Shown here one piece after another: positions 1 through 10,253 of a stretch of 64,000 nt of DNA. Every line of letters starts with the position of its first letter. Within the stretch, counting starts at the first letter, position 1. Below the pieces are notes generated by a model. That model was not told the DNA's origin. It made no database searches and saw nothing but the letters and a program-made list of their open reading frames with translations. Source of the stretch: Aurantimonas endophytica. GTDB lineage: Bacteria > Pseudomonadota > Alphaproteobacteria > Rhizobiales > Rhizobiaceae. The position numbers and the translations under genes are program-made. Location: assembly GCF_014196845.1 (NCBI RefSeq), contig NZ_JACIEM010000003.1, positions 372,001-436,000 on the forward strand, in the 5' to 3' direction.

Positions 1-119
1 AACACCGCCAGCGGCAGATAGACCACGAGGATCCGCCGCGGCAGCGTGTTGAACTGGCGCATGCCCTCCGAATCGTCGCGGATCGGGGCGCGAACGCCGG
101 CGGCGTCTTGCTGGCTCAT
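1..119 (-). CDS. Sugar-type ABC transporter permease, second subunit (N-terminal fragment)
   Basis: Only the first 39 or so codons are present; the gene runs off the left edge. The reading frame starts at an ATG at 119 and gives a soluble N-terminus (MSQQDAAGVRAP...) followed by the beginning of a membrane segment (ILVVYLPLAV). It lies 12 bp downstream of the MalF-type permease in the same direction, where a MalG-type partner is expected in a CUT1 importer. The permease assignment rests on this context and the short hydrophobic start, not on conserved motifs, which lie outside the window. Confidence 0.7.
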   Translation of the reverse strand, partial: MSQQDAAGVRAPIRDDSEGMRQFNTLPRRILVVYLPLAV

Positions 120-131
120 CGGATCATCTCC

Positions 132-1064
132 TCAGTCTGCCCCGCCCTGCTGCCACTTGCGTCGCTGCAGCCCGAAGAACGAGAACAGGATGGCGGCCAG
201 CAGGAACGGGATCATTGCCACCGCGATCGCGGCGCCCTCGCCGAGCTGGCCGCCGGGGATCGCGCGCTGGAACGACAGCGTCGCCATCAGATGCGTGGCG
301 TTGACCGGCCCGCCTCTTGTCAGCACGTAGATCAGCTGGAAGTCGGTGAAGGTGAACAGCACCGAGAAGGTCATCACCACCGCGATGATCGGGGTCAGCA
401 GCGGCAGGGTGATCTTGCTGAAGCGCTGCCACGAGGTGGCGCCGTCCAGCGCCGCTGCCTCGTTGAGCGACTGCGGGATCGTCTGCAGCCCGGCGAGCAG
501 CGAGATCGCGACGAAGGGAATGCCGCGCCAGACATTGGCGGCGATCACCGATGCACGGGCATTGTTCGGGTCGCCGAGGAAGTTGATCGGCGCATCGATC
601 CAGCCCCACTGCATCAGCACCCAGGAAATGATCGAGAACTGCGAATCGTAGATCCACCAGAAGGCCAGGGCCGACAGCACCGTCGGCACCACCCAGGGAA
701 GAAGTATGATCGCCCGGAAGAACGTCTTGAACGGCAGATGCTCGTTGAGGATCAGCGCCAGCCAGAGTCCCAGCCCGAATTTCAGCACGGACGCCACGGT
801 CGTGTAGAGCACGGTGTTGTAGACGGACAGCCAGAACACCGGGTCGTCGAACAGCCAGGCATAGTTCTCCAGCCCGATGAACACGCCGGTGCGGCCGATC
901 GTCGTGTCGGTGAAGCCGAGCCAGACGCCGAGAAACAGCGGATAGGTCAGGAAGCACAGCAGGAAGGCCGCGGCCGGCACCATGAACAGGATGCCGAGGC
1001 CGTTGCGGCTCTGCGACAGCCGGGCAAGGCGAGACTGCCGCGTGGGCGCTGCTGTGCTGGACAT
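132..1064 (-). CDS. Carbohydrate ABC transporter permease (MalF/UgpA family)
   Basis: A 310-residue inner-membrane protein with a short cytoplasmic N-terminus, a first membrane segment at about residues 25-50 and further hydrophobic segments to the C-terminus. The EAA loop that contacts the ATPase is visible near residues 203-222 (NEAAALDGATSWQRF, then the usual LP.L.P). Length and topology fit CUT1 permeases such as UgpA or MalF. It is third in a leftward operon of ATPase, binding protein and two permeases. The substrate cannot be read from sequence; sugars, polyols or glycerol-3-phosphate are typical for this family. Confidence 0.9.
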   Translation of the reverse strand: MSSTAAPTRQSRLARLSQSRNGLGILFMVPAAAFLLCFLTYPLFLGVWLGFTDTTIGRTGVFIGLENYAWLFDDPVFWLSVYNTVLYTTVASVLKFGLGLWLALILNEHLPFKTFFRAIILLPWVVPTVLSALAFWWIYDSQFSIISWVLMQWGWIDAPINFLGDPNNARASVIAANVWRGIPFVAISLLAGLQTIPQSLNEAAALDGATSWQRFSKITLPLLTPIIAVVMTFSVLFTFTDFQLIYVLTRGGPVNATHLMATLSFQRAIPGGQLGEGAAIAVAMIPFLLAAILFSFFGLQRRKWQQGGAD

Positions 1065-1098
1065 GGAACGGGCCTCCCCATCGCTGCTGCATGCTCGT

Positions 1099-1139
1099 GC
1101 CGGTTTTGCCGGCGTGGCGGCGGCGCACGGGGCGCCGCC
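1099..1139. repeat. Two adjacent hairpins between binding-protein and permease genes
   Basis: Two perfect inverted repeats occur in the 92-bp gap between the binding-protein and permease genes: GCCGG/CCGGC at 1099-1113 with a 5-nt spacer, and GGCGGCGC/GCGCCGCC at 1119-1139 with a 5-nt spacer. There is no T-run, so a full terminator is unlikely. In ABC operons such hairpins often protect the upstream binding-protein mRNA so that it is made in excess over the permease; that role is inferred here. Confidence 0.5.
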
Positions 1140-1156
1140 ACCGGATCAACGGAACG

Positions 1157-2476
1157 TCAGCTTCGGTAGTAGCGCTGCGCCCGCCGCTCGGCGTTGGCCA
1201 TGGCGTCTTCCGGCGAGCGCTGGCCGGTGACAGCCTCGGCGAACATGTCGACGAGGACGTAGTCGGCCATCGCGCCTGCGGAGGCGGCGCCGAGCGGGCC
1301 GGCGTAGCCGTTCGGCCTCAGCGTCTCCGACGCCCGCGCGTATGGCGCGTGGATCGGGTTCGAGGTCCAGACCGGGTTGTCGGCGAAGGCCTTCAGCGGC
1401 TGGCAGCAATAGGCGCTGGCACCCTCGATCCAGGCGTTCATCTGGTCGGCCTGGTACATGAAGTCGATATAGGCCTTGGCGGCCTGCGGATACGCCGTAT
1501 GGCTGAAGATCGACAGGGTCGAGGTCTGGTGCAGTTCCACCGGCTCGCCGAGCGGGCCGACCGGGAAGTTCACCGTGCGGATGTCCTCGGCGATCTCGGC
1601 CATGGCCGGATCCTTGGTCGCGGCGTAATAGAGCGAGACGCCGTTGGCCGTCAGCGACACCTGGCCGGCCAGGAAGGCGCGGTTGTTGTTGATGTCGAGC
1701 CAGCTCTCGGTGCCCGGGATGAAGGTCGCGTAGAGCTTCTGGGCATATTCGATCGCGGCCTTGGTCTCCGGGCTGTTGATCGTGACGTTGCCCTGTTCGT
1801 CGACCATCTTGCCGCCGTGGCTCCACAGCAGCCAATGGGCATAGTTGTTGCCGTCGCCGACGGCCTTGCCGTGCGGGAATCCGGCCGGTGTACCCTTTTC
1901 CTTGAGCGCCGTGCAGAGCGCCAGGAACCCGTCGGTGTCGGTCGGGAACTCCTCGAAACCCGCCGCCTTCATGTGGCTGTCGCGGTAGCAGATGGCGTTG
2001 CCGATGGCGCAGAGCGGCACGGCGATGAACTTGTCGCCCTGCTTGGCGTAGCCTTCGAGCCCCTCGTACCAGCCGCCATGCTGCTCGCCGAGGGCGGTGG
2101 CGAGGTCGGTCACGTCGACCAGCTTGTCGGGATACTGGAACGGGTCGTCGAACCAGCTCATCACCATGTCCGGGCCGGAGCCGACATTGGCCGCGACGGC
2201 AGCCTTCGGACGCACGTCCTCCCAGCTTTCCTGGTCGATCTGGACCTGGACACCCGTCGCCTCGGTGAAGGCCTGGGTATTGGCGTTCCAGGCGGCTTCC
2301 TCGCCGGCAACGAACGGCACCCAGCGCAGGAGCCGCAGCGTGGCCCCTTCCTCGGGCGTGAAGCGGGCGGCGGCGGCCTGCGCCATCGCCCGGGTGATGC
2401 CGAAACGGTCGCCCAGCGCGGCACCGGCGGCGATACCGGCAGTGCCTGCGAGCAGCGTTCTGCGATTGATCGTCAT
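1157..2476 (-). CDS. Extracellular solute-binding protein, family 1 (sugar-type)
   Basis: A 439-residue periplasmic binding protein. The N-terminus has a twin-arginine type signal (NRRTLLAGTAG, then a mild hydrophobic stretch ending near AMAQA at residues 30-35), so Tat export is likely. The mature part has the family-1 features: an early TGVQV-type segment and a DMVMSWFDD stretch near residue 100. It sits between the ATPase and the MalF-type permease, which makes it the ligand-binding component of that importer. The ligand is not identifiable from sequence. Confidence 0.88.
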   Translation of the reverse strand: MTINRRTLLAGTAGIAAGAALGDRFGITRAMAQAAAARFTPEEGATLRLLRWVPFVAGEEAAWNANTQAFTEATGVQVQIDQESWEDVRPKAAVAANVGSGPDMVMSWFDDPFQYPDKLVDVTDLATALGEQHGGWYEGLEGYAKQGDKFIAVPLCAIGNAICYRDSHMKAAGFEEFPTDTDGFLALCTALKEKGTPAGFPHGKAVGDGNNYAHWLLWSHGGKMVDEQGNVTINSPETKAAIEYAQKLYATFIPGTESWLDINNNRAFLAGQVSLTANGVSLYYAATKDPAMAEIAEDIRTVNFPVGPLGEPVELHQTSTLSIFSHTAYPQAAKAYIDFMYQADQMNAWIEGASAYCCQPLKAFADNPVWTSNPIHAPYARASETLRPNGYAGPLGAASAGAMADYVLVDMFAEAVTGQRSPEDAMANAERRAQRYYRS

Positions 2477-2606
2477 GCTGTTTCCTCCTCTTGCGCGGAA
2501 GCGTTCCGGCTTGTGCCGCCGGCGGGCTCCCGCTGCCGCCGCGGCTCGTCACAGACTGCGGTCGCCCTGCCCCCGTCCTCCACGGGCGCCGGGCTGCCGT
2601 TGCGGG

Positions 2607-3671
<1,065 letters not shown>

Positions 3672-3797
3672 GCGCTTCCTCACCCAAGCGGACGTATTCT
3701 TGCCGTTGGGCGGCATACTGTCCGCTAAGCTGCGGTCGCGCAACTGCCTCTAAAAAAATAATGTATACGTCGGCTGCAGGCGTGTGGGCGCCGCGCC

Positions 3798-5429
3798 TCA
3801 GCTCTCGACGGCGAGCTTCGGCGGCCCCTTTAAGGCCTCCTCGTCGGCATAGGCATTCGGCAGATTGGCTTCCGCCTCCTGCTCGGTACGGTACCATTGC
3901 TTGTACCGGTACATCACCAGCTTGTCCCGGCCGAGCCCGCGCAGGAGGCCGTACATCATCACGATGATGACGAAGGCGAAGGGGAAGCCGGCGACCACGG
4001 CTGCCGCCTGCAGAGCGTTCAGCCCGCCCGCCGCCAACAGCACCGCGGCGATGCAGCCCTCGGTGATCGCCCAGAACATCCGCTGGATCTTCGGTGGGTT
4101 GGCGTCGCCGCCGGCCGTGAGCATGTCGATGACGAAGCTGCCGCTGTCGGAGGAGGTGACGAACCACATCACGATCATCACCATGATCACGCAGGAGATC
4201 AGGCCGGGGAACGGGAAGAACTCCAGGAGCTTGAAGATGGCGTTGCCGTAGCTTTCCTTCGTCGCCTCGATCAGACCCGGGTCACCGGCGAGCTCGAGAT
4301 TGAGCGCCGTGCCGCCGAAGGCGGTGAACCAGAAGAACAGGATGGCGGTCGGCACCAGCAGCACGCCGAGGATGAACTCGCGCACGGTGCGGCCGCGCGA
4401 GATGCGGGCGATGAAGATGCCGACGAAGGGCGACCAGGAAATCCACCAGGCCCAGTAGAAGATCGTCCAGTCGACCTGCCAGTTGGTTCCCGAATAGGCC
4501 TCGCTCCAGGTACCGAAGGTGATCAGGCCGGCGACGTAGTTGCCGACATTCTCGACGAAGCTGTCGAAGATGTAGAGGGTCGGCCCGGTGAGCACGATGA
4601 AGGCGAGGAGCGCGAAGCTCAGTCCGATGTTGAGGCTCGAGATCCGCTTGATGCCGCCGTCGAGGCCGAGCATCACGGAGATCGTCGCGAGCCCGGTGAT
4701 GCCGGCGATGAGCGCGATCTGCACGAGCAGGCTGTCCGCGACGCCGAACACGATGCCGAGCCCCGCATTGATCTGCATGACGCCCAGCCCGAGCGAGGTG
4801 ACGATGCCGAACATCGTGCCGAACACGGCCAGGATGTCGACCGTATGCCCGATCGGTCCGTAGATGCGCTCGCCGATCAGCGGATAGAGCGCCGAGCGGA
4901 CCGAGAGCGGCAGGCCGTTGCGGTAGTGGAAATAGGCAAGCGACAGGCCGACGATGCCGTAGATCGCCCAGCCGTGCAGGCCCCAGTGCAGGAAGGACAG
5001 GACCATCGCCTGCTTGGCGGCCTCGATCGTCTGGGGTTCGCCCATCGGCGGGGCGAAGAAATGGAACAGCGGCTCGGAGACCGCCCAGTAGAGCAGCCCG
5101 ATGCCGATGCCGGCGCTGAACAGCATCGCGGTCCAGGGCATGAGGCCGTATTCCGGTGATTCCGTCTGCGCCCCGAGGCGGATGTCGCCATAGCGGCTGA
5201 ATGCCAGATAGACGCAGAGGCCGAGCGCCAGGTTCGTCGTCAGGATCAGGAACCAGCCGAAATAATCGGCGATCCCCGCCTGCGCACCGGTGAAGATCGT
5301 CGAGGCAAGTTCGGTGAAGACCGCGCCGAAGAGGATGAAGCCGACGATGAGGAACGCGGAGATGGTGAAGACGGGTCGACTGACGTTCGGAAACGGCCCG
5401 AGCCGCCCGGTCTTAACCTCGGTTGCCAT
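3798..5429 (-). CDS. BCCT-family betaine/choline/carnitine-type transporter
   Basis: A 543-residue secondary transporter with about twelve membrane segments. Family hallmarks are the GIGIGLLYWAVSEP stretch around residue 105 and the WAWWISWSPFVGIFIARISRG block in the second half. The GxGxG form is usual in Na+-coupled betaine-type members rather than carnitine exchangers. The start at 5429 has AGGGA upstream and gives MATEVKTGRLG; an in-frame ATG 24 codons earlier adds a non-family tail. The substrate (betaine, choline, dimethylsulfoniopropionate, ectoine) cannot be fixed from sequence. It follows the leucine operon in the same direction across a 114-bp gap. Confidence 0.9.
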   Translation of the reverse strand: MATEVKTGRLGPFPNVSRPVFTISAFLIVGFILFGAVFTELASTIFTGAQAGIADYFGWFLILTTNLALGLCVYLAFSRYGDIRLGAQTESPEYGLMPWTAMLFSAGIGIGLLYWAVSEPLFHFFAPPMGEPQTIEAAKQAMVLSFLHWGLHGWAIYGIVGLSLAYFHYRNGLPLSVRSALYPLIGERIYGPIGHTVDILAVFGTMFGIVTSLGLGVMQINAGLGIVFGVADSLLVQIALIAGITGLATISVMLGLDGGIKRISSLNIGLSFALLAFIVLTGPTLYIFDSFVENVGNYVAGLITFGTWSEAYSGTNWQVDWTIFYWAWWISWSPFVGIFIARISRGRTVREFILGVLLVPTAILFFWFTAFGGTALNLELAGDPGLIEATKESYGNAIFKLLEFFPFPGLISCVIMVMIVMWFVTSSDSGSFVIDMLTAGGDANPPKIQRMFWAITEGCIAAVLLAAGGLNALQAAAVVAGFPFAFVIIVMMYGLLRGLGRDKLVMYRYKQWYRTEQEAEANLPNAYADEEALKGPPKLAVES

Positions 5430-5543
5430 GCTTGACGTCCCTGTTTCCCGGGACGAAAGCCCTTCCCCCTGGAAAAACCGCGGTCCCTGCGAGAATGCCA
5501 AGACCCATAGCCGGGAAAGGTTCCAAAATTCGGCTATTTTGCG

Positions 5544-7544
5544 TCAATTTTCGGGCGCGAGCGACAGCAGAAGGGCGCCGTCCTCGACCTGATCACCGAT
5601 CGCGACGACGACCTCGCCGACGACGCCGTCGCGCGGACTGACCAGCGAATGCTCCATCTTCATCGCCTCGATGACGACCAGCGCCTCGCCCTTCTTCACC
5701 GCGTCGCCGGCCTGCACCCTGACCAGCCTGACGAGGCCCGGCATCGGCGCAATGATCCGGTCGCTGCCCTCCTCCTCGGCATGGGCGACGGCGCTGTAGT
5801 GGCGGAAGCGGTGCGCCTCGCCTTCCAGGAAGACCGTCTGACCATCGGCATCGCACGCGATCCCGGCATCGAAAACGTGCCCGTCCACCGAGACGCGGGC
5901 CCCCTCGGCGTCCGCTCCCATCACGGTAAGGTCGAGCGTCTCCCCTTCGGCTGCGACGGAGAAGCGGCGGTTTCCGCGGTCGCTGACGACGATGTCCCGC
6001 CGCGTGCCGTTCTCGTCCTCGAAGCGCGCCGTCTGCCGCGCGACGCCCCAGGCCCGAAAGCCCCGCAGGCTCGACCACGGGTCGGCGGAGGAGTTCGGCG
6101 GCGCAAGATGCGCCAGGCTGGCCAGGGCCGCGAGCGCCGCCGCTTCCGCCGAAGCGGGAGGCGACGCCGCCAGCGTCTCCTGATCCCGGCCGATCAGCCC
6201 GGTATCGACCGCCCCGGCGACAAATCGCGGGTGGTTCGCCAGGCGCGAGAGGAAGGCGACATTGGTGACCGAGCCGGCGATGCGGGTTTTCCCCAGAGCC
6301 TTGCGCAAGAGGCCGATGGCACTCGTCCGGTCCGGCCCGTGGACGATCAGCTTGGCGATCATCGGGTCGTAATGCGGGGTTATCCGGTCGCCCTGCCGCA
6401 CGCCCGTGTCGATGCGCACACCCGAAAGGCCCTCCGGAAACCGCAGATGAGCCAGCGTTCCGGTCGCCGGCAGAAAGCCTCTCGCCGCATCCTCGGCATA
6501 GATCCGCGCCTCGATGGCGTGACCGTCGATGCGGACACCCTCTTGCGTGAGAGGCAGTCGTTCGCCCGCGGCGACGCGCAGTTGCCATTCGACGAGATCG
6601 AGCCCGGTGATCGCCTCGGTCACCGGGTGCTCCACCTGCAGGCGGGTGTTCATCTCCATGAACCAGAACCGGTCGGGCCGAAGCCCTTCGGAGGCATCGG
6701 CGATGAACTCGACCGTCCCGGCGCCTTCGTAGGCGATGGCTTTCGCCGCCCTGACCGCCGCCGCGCCCATAGCCGCGCGCATCGCGGCAGGCATATCGGG
6801 CGCCGGCGCCTCCTCGATCACCTTCTGGTGGCGTCGCTGCAGCGAGCAGTCACGCTCGAAGAGATGGATGACATTGCCATGGCTGTCGCCGAAGACCTGG
6901 ATTTCGATGTGGCGCGGGGTGTCGACGTATTTCTCGATCAGGCAGTGCGGATCGCCGAACGAGGCCTCGCCTTCCCGCCGGGCGCCCGCCAGCGCGGCAG
7001 TAAATTCCGCCGGATCGTCGACCCGGCGCATGCCCTTGCCGCCGCCCCCGGCACGGGCCTTGATCAGCACCGGATAGCCGATCTGCGCCGCTTCCCTGGC
7101 GAGGGAGTCCGGATCCTGCTCGTCGCCGTGATAGCCCGGCACGACCGGCACGCCCGCCGCCTGCATCAGCCGCTTGGCTTCGTCCTTGAGGCCCATCGCC
7201 CGGATGGCGACGGCCGAGGGGCCGACGAAGATCAGCCCGGCGGCCTCCACCGCATCGACGAACGCCGCATTCTCCGACAGGAAGCCGTAGCCGGGATGGA
7301 TCGCGTCGGCGCCGGTCCGCAGCGCTGCCGCAATGATGCGCTCACCCCGCAGATAGCTCTCGCCGACCGGCGCCGCTCCGATATGCACCGCCTCGTCGGC
7401 CATCGCGACATGCAGCGCGTCCGCGTCGGCATCGGAGAAGACCGCGACGGTGCGGATGCCGAGGCGCTGTGCCGTCCGGATCACCCGGCAGGCGATCTCG
7501 CCGCGATTGGCGATGAGGAGGGAGGGGATGGCATTCGCCGTCAT
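5544..7544 (-). CDS. mccA: Methylcrotonyl-CoA carboxylase, biotin-containing alpha subunit
   Basis: A 666-residue biotin-dependent carboxylase subunit. It opens with the biotin-carboxylase fold (IANRGEIACRVIRTA), has the ATP-grasp glycine loop (AGGGGKGMR) near residue 166, and ends with a biotinyl domain whose modified lysine is K629 in EAMKMEH. The assignment to 3-methylcrotonyl-CoA carboxylase, rather than propionyl- or geranyl-CoA carboxylase, rests on length and on ivd and mccB in the same operon. Its ATG overlaps the stop of the upstream PIN toxin by 4 nt, so its translation is probably coupled to toxin translation. Downstream there is no enoyl-CoA hydratase or HMG-CoA lyase, so those leucine steps must be encoded elsewhere. 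Confidence 0.9.
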   Translation of the reverse strand: MTANAIPSLLIANRGEIACRVIRTAQRLGIRTVAVFSDADADALHVAMADEAVHIGAAPVGESYLRGERIIAAALRTGADAIHPGYGFLSENAAFVDAVEAAGLIFVGPSAVAIRAMGLKDEAKRLMQAAGVPVVPGYHGDEQDPDSLAREAAQIGYPVLIKARAGGGGKGMRRVDDPAEFTAALAGARREGEASFGDPHCLIEKYVDTPRHIEIQVFGDSHGNVIHLFERDCSLQRRHQKVIEEAPAPDMPAAMRAAMGAAAVRAAKAIAYEGAGTVEFIADASEGLRPDRFWFMEMNTRLQVEHPVTEAITGLDLVEWQLRVAAGERLPLTQEGVRIDGHAIEARIYAEDAARGFLPATGTLAHLRFPEGLSGVRIDTGVRQGDRITPHYDPMIAKLIVHGPDRTSAIGLLRKALGKTRIAGSVTNVAFLSRLANHPRFVAGAVDTGLIGRDQETLAASPPASAEAAALAALASLAHLAPPNSSADPWSSLRGFRAWGVARQTARFEDENGTRRDIVVSDRGNRRFSVAAEGETLDLTVMGADAEGARVSVDGHVFDAGIACDADGQTVFLEGEAHRFRHYSAVAHAEEEGSDRIIAPMPGLVRLVRVQAGDAVKKGEALVVIEAMKMEHSLVSPRDGVVGEVVVAIGDQVEDGALLLSLAPEN

Positions 7545-7969
7545 CTGATCACCGGCATATCGGACCAGCCCAACTTCTCGACCGCGGGGACCGGAAGGCG
7601 GCGATCGTCGGTTACGAAGGCCGAGGCTTCAGCAAGTCTCGCGGACGCCACGTGGATGGCATCGGGGAGCGCCATCCGATGGGCGGCGCGCAGGGCAGCC
7701 GCTTCGACGAGCACCGCCCGCGACACCGACATTACCGCGAGCCACGATTGCGAGGCAAAGAGGGCGTAATATGCTCGCACCGTATGCGCGACAGCGTCGG
7801 TCAGCGGCTTGACCAGGCATTCGGCCAGCGCGATCTCGCTGGTTACGGCGATCAGCGCACCGGCGTCGATCTGCTCGACGAAAACGCGTTGGTTCGGCGT
7901 TAGCGGGGCCACGGGCTCGACCAGCGCGATCAGGACATTTGTGTCGAGATAGATGGTCGGGCCGTCCAA
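7541..7969 (-). CDS. PIN-domain toxin (VapC/FitB-like RNase), module 1
   Basis: A 142-residue PIN-domain protein. The acidic site is visible as D9 (YLDTNVL), E50 (ALAECLV), D103 (LPDAIH) and D121 (TDDRR), the usual Mg2+-binding quartet of VapC-type RNases. It begins with TTG at 7969, directly after the antitoxin stop, and no ATG lies before the first catalytic Asp. Its stop overlaps the mccA start (ATGA). Known family members cleave tRNA or rRNA; the target here is unknown. The intact site argues that it is functional. Confidence 0.87.
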   Translation of the reverse strand: MDGPTIYLDTNVLIALVEPVAPLTPNQRVFVEQIDAGALIAVTSEIALAECLVKPLTDAVAHTVRAYYALFASQSWLAVMSVSRAVLVEAAALRAAHRMALPDAIHVASARLAEASAFVTDDRRLPVPAVEKLGWSDMPVIR

Positions 7970-8212
7970 CTAGCGCTCGCCCTCTTCGCGCAGCGCGCGA
8001 ACATGCGCGACGATAGCTTCCGGCGTTTTCAGCGAATGCGGCGATGAACCGGCGCCGACCAACGACATCAGGGAGCGCCGCTCCGGCTGTTCCAGCGCGG
8101 CCCCGAGGATCGCCCGGACCTCCGCCTCCGCCGACCGACCATTCTGCTTCGCCCGAGCCTTGAGCCGCTCCAGTATCGCCTCGTCGATCTGACGTACGAT
8201 CATCTGAGCCAT
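7970..8212 (-). CDS. Ribbon-helix-helix antitoxin (FitA-like), module 1
   Basis: An 80-residue protein with an N-terminal ribbon-helix-helix DNA-binding fold: a beta strand (MAQMIVRQID) followed by two helices (EAILERLKARAKQNGRSAEAEVRAILGAAL). The polar C-terminal tail (residues 50-80) would be the part that covers the PIN toxin. FitA-type antitoxins repress their own promoter together with the toxin; a perfect palindrome lies 13 bp upstream of its ATG. It is the first gene of the pair; its TAG is immediately followed by the toxin TTG. Confidence 0.82.
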   Translation of the reverse strand: MAQMIVRQIDEAILERLKARAKQNGRSAEAEVRAILGAALEQPERRSLMSLVGAGSSPHSLKTPEAIVAHVRALREEGER

Positions 8213-8224
8213 CTGCCCCCTCCG

Positions 8225-8243
8225 TGATATCGGAATGATATCA
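8225..8243. promoter_or_regulatory. Palindromic operator candidate of toxin-antitoxin module 1
   Basis: TGATATC-GGAAT-GATATCA is a perfect 7-bp inverted repeat in the 42-bp gap between the mccB stop and the antitoxin start. It contains a second nested palindrome, ATGATATCAT. The location and symmetry are those of a FitA/VapB autoregulatory operator, implying an internal promoter within the leucine operon. Binding itself is inferred. Confidence 0.6.
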
Positions 8244-8254
8244 TACCGGATCCT

Positions 8255-9862
8255 TCACATCCGGAACAGGCCGAACCGCGTCTCGGGGATCGGCGCGTTC
8301 AGCGCCACCGACAGCGACAGGCCGAGAATGGCGCGGGTCCTGGCGGGGTGGACGATGCCGTCATCCCACAGCCGCGCCGAGGCGTAGAGCGGCTGGCTCT
8401 GGCGCTCGAACATCTCGATCGTCGGGCGCTTGAATTCGGCCTCCTCGTCGGCGGACCACGCGCCGCCCTTGCGCTCGATCCCGTCGCGGCGGACGGTGGC
8501 AAGGACGCCCGCGGCCTGCTCGCCGCCCATGACCGCGATGCGGCTGTTCGGCCAGGTCCAGAGGAAGCGGGGCGAATAGGCGCGGCCCGCCATGCCGTAA
8601 TTGCCGGCGCCGTAGGAGGCGCCGATCAGCAGCGTGATCTTCGGTACCGAGGTCGTCGCAACGGCGGTGACCAGCTTGGCCCCGTGCCGGGCGATGCCGC
8701 CGGCCTCGTAGGCGCGGCCGACCATGAAGCCGGTGATGTTCTGCAGGAAGACCAGCGGGATCTTCCGCTGCGAGCAGAGTTCGACGAAATGCGCGCCTTT
8801 CACGGCGCTTTCGGAAAACAGGACGCCGTTGCTGGCGACGATGCCGACCGGCATGCCGTGCACATGGGCGAAGCCGCAGACCAGCGTCGTGCCGTAGCGC
8901 GCCTTGAACTCGTCGAAGCGCGAGCCGTCGACCACGCGGGCGATCACCTCGCGCACGTCGTAGGGAGTGCGGGTATCGGCCGGCACGAGGCCGAGCAGAT
9001 CCTCGGGGTCGTAGGCGGGATCTTCCGGCGCCTGCAGTTGGACCGTTTCGGGCTTTCGCCGGTTGAGGTTGGCGATCGCCCGGCGGGCAAGCTCCAGCGC
9101 ATGCAGATCGTCATTCGCCAGATGATCGGCCACCCCCGACAGTCGCGTATGGACATCGCCGCCGCCGAGGTCCTCGGCCGAGACGATTTCGCCCGTCGCG
9201 GCCTTCACCAGCGGCGGGCCGGCGAGGAAGATCGTGCCCTGGTTCTTGACGATGATCGTCTCGTCGCTCATCGCCGGCACGTATGCCCCGCCCGCCGTGC
9301 AGGAGCCCATCACGACGGCGATCTGGGCGATGCCCTTCGCCGACATCTGCGCCTGATTGTAGAAGATCCGGCCGAAATGGTCGCGGTCGGGGAAGACCTC
9401 GTCCTGGTTCGGCAGATTGGCCCCGCCGGAATCGACCAGATAGACGCAAGGCAGGTTGTTCGCCTCGGCGATCTCCTGAGCCCGCAGGTGCTTCTTCACC
9501 GTCAGCGGAAAATAGGTGCCGCCCTTCACCGTCGCGTCGTTGGCGAGGATCATCACCTCGCGTCCCGCCACCCGGCCGATCCCGGCGATCGCGCCCGCGG
9601 CGGGCACCTCGCCGCCATACATGTCGTGCGCCGCGAACAGCCCGATCTCGAGAAAGGGCGAGCCGGGGTCGATCAGACCCTCGACGCGATCGCGCGGCAA
9701 AAGCTTGCCGCGGCCCACATGCCGCTCGCGCGCGGCCATGCCGCCGCCGGCCATCGCCGTCTCCGCCGCTGCCTCGACAATCTCGATCTGCTGCAGCATC
9801 GCTGCGCGATTGGCCGCGAAGGCTTCGGAGCGGGGGCTGACCGCTGAGGTCAGGCGGGTCAT
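8255..9862 (-). CDS. mccB: Methylcrotonyl-CoA carboxylase, carboxyltransferase beta subunit
   Basis: A 535-residue acyl-CoA carboxyltransferase with two crotonase-like halves. Family blocks include the [22 protein letters not shown] start (residues 46-67), the [17 protein letters not shown] stretch typical of MccB, and [16 protein letters not shown] in the C-terminal half. It transfers carboxyl from the biotin of MccA to 3-methylcrotonyl-CoA in leucine breakdown. Its ribosome-binding sequence (AGGTGAGG, 9872-9880) overlaps the stop of the upstream PIN toxin, suggesting translational coupling. Confidence 0.92.
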   Translation of the reverse strand: MTRLTSAVSPRSEAFAANRAAMLQQIEIVEAAAETAMAGGGMAARERHVGRGKLLPRDRVEGLIDPGSPFLEIGLFAAHDMYGGEVPAAGAIAGIGRVAGREVMILANDATVKGGTYFPLTVKKHLRAQEIAEANNLPCVYLVDSGGANLPNQDEVFPDRDHFGRIFYNQAQMSAKGIAQIAVVMGSCTAGGAYVPAMSDETIIVKNQGTIFLAGPPLVKAATGEIVSAEDLGGGDVHTRLSGVADHLANDDLHALELARRAIANLNRRKPETVQLQAPEDPAYDPEDLLGLVPADTRTPYDVREVIARVVDGSRFDEFKARYGTTLVCGFAHVHGMPVGIVASNGVLFSESAVKGAHFVELCSQRKIPLVFLQNITGFMVGRAYEAGGIARHGAKLVTAVATTSVPKITLLIGASYGAGNYGMAGRAYSPRFLWTWPNSRIAVMGGEQAAGVLATVRRDGIERKGGAWSADEEAEFKRPTIEMFERQSQPLYASARLWDDGIVHPARTRAILGLSLSVALNAPIPETRFGLFRM

Positions 9863-9872
9863 GGAACGTGCC

Positions 9873-10253
9873 TCACCTGATCAACTCGACGGTGATGCCG
9901 AGGTCGACCTGCGACCAGACACGATCAGCGGTCAGGGCCGGGCGGCCTTCGCGCTCGGCGAGCGCCAGGCATGCACGATCGGCGAAGGAGAAACCCAGAT
10001 GCCTCGTCCTCGGGCGCAATGAGGCGGCCAGCACCGCCAGTTCCTGGTCGAAGGGCACGAACATCAGAGGAAATCTCGTGACGGCACGACGCGCATTCTC
10101 CAGATCGAAACCGCGGTCGAGCAATTTGGAGACGGCCTCGGAGACGTTGACCGTAAGCATGAACGCGTCCGAAAGCGAGCGTTCCACGACACTCCCGCCC
10201 GGCTCTCCGAAGATGACCGCGAGGAGCGCCGATGCATCGAGAACAACGGTCAA
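9873..10253 (-). CDS. PIN-domain toxin (VapC-like RNase), module 2
   Basis: A 126-residue PIN-domain protein with the acidic site at D6 ([10 protein letters not shown]), E39 (NVSEA), D92 ([12 protein letters not shown]) and D110 (ALTADRVW). It starts with TTG at 10253; TTGA makes the toxin start overlap the antitoxin stop by 3 nt. It is 10 bp from the mccB start. Size and motifs fit VapC toxins, which cut initiator tRNA or rRNA in known cases. It differs in sequence from the module-1 toxin, so the two are not a recent duplication. Confidence 0.85.
   Translation of the reverse strand: MTVVLDASALLAVIFGEPGGSVVERSLSDAFMLTVNVSEAVSKLLDRGFDLENARRAVTRFPLMFVPFDQELAVLAASLRPRTRHLGFSFADRACLALAEREGRPALTADRVWSQVDLGITVELIR

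Noticed and set aside
3751-3770. GTATAC-containing AT-rich stretch as a GntR operator of the first ABC operon
   Set aside because: The dyad ATGTATACGT is imperfect and no GntR gene lies nearby; too weak to call.
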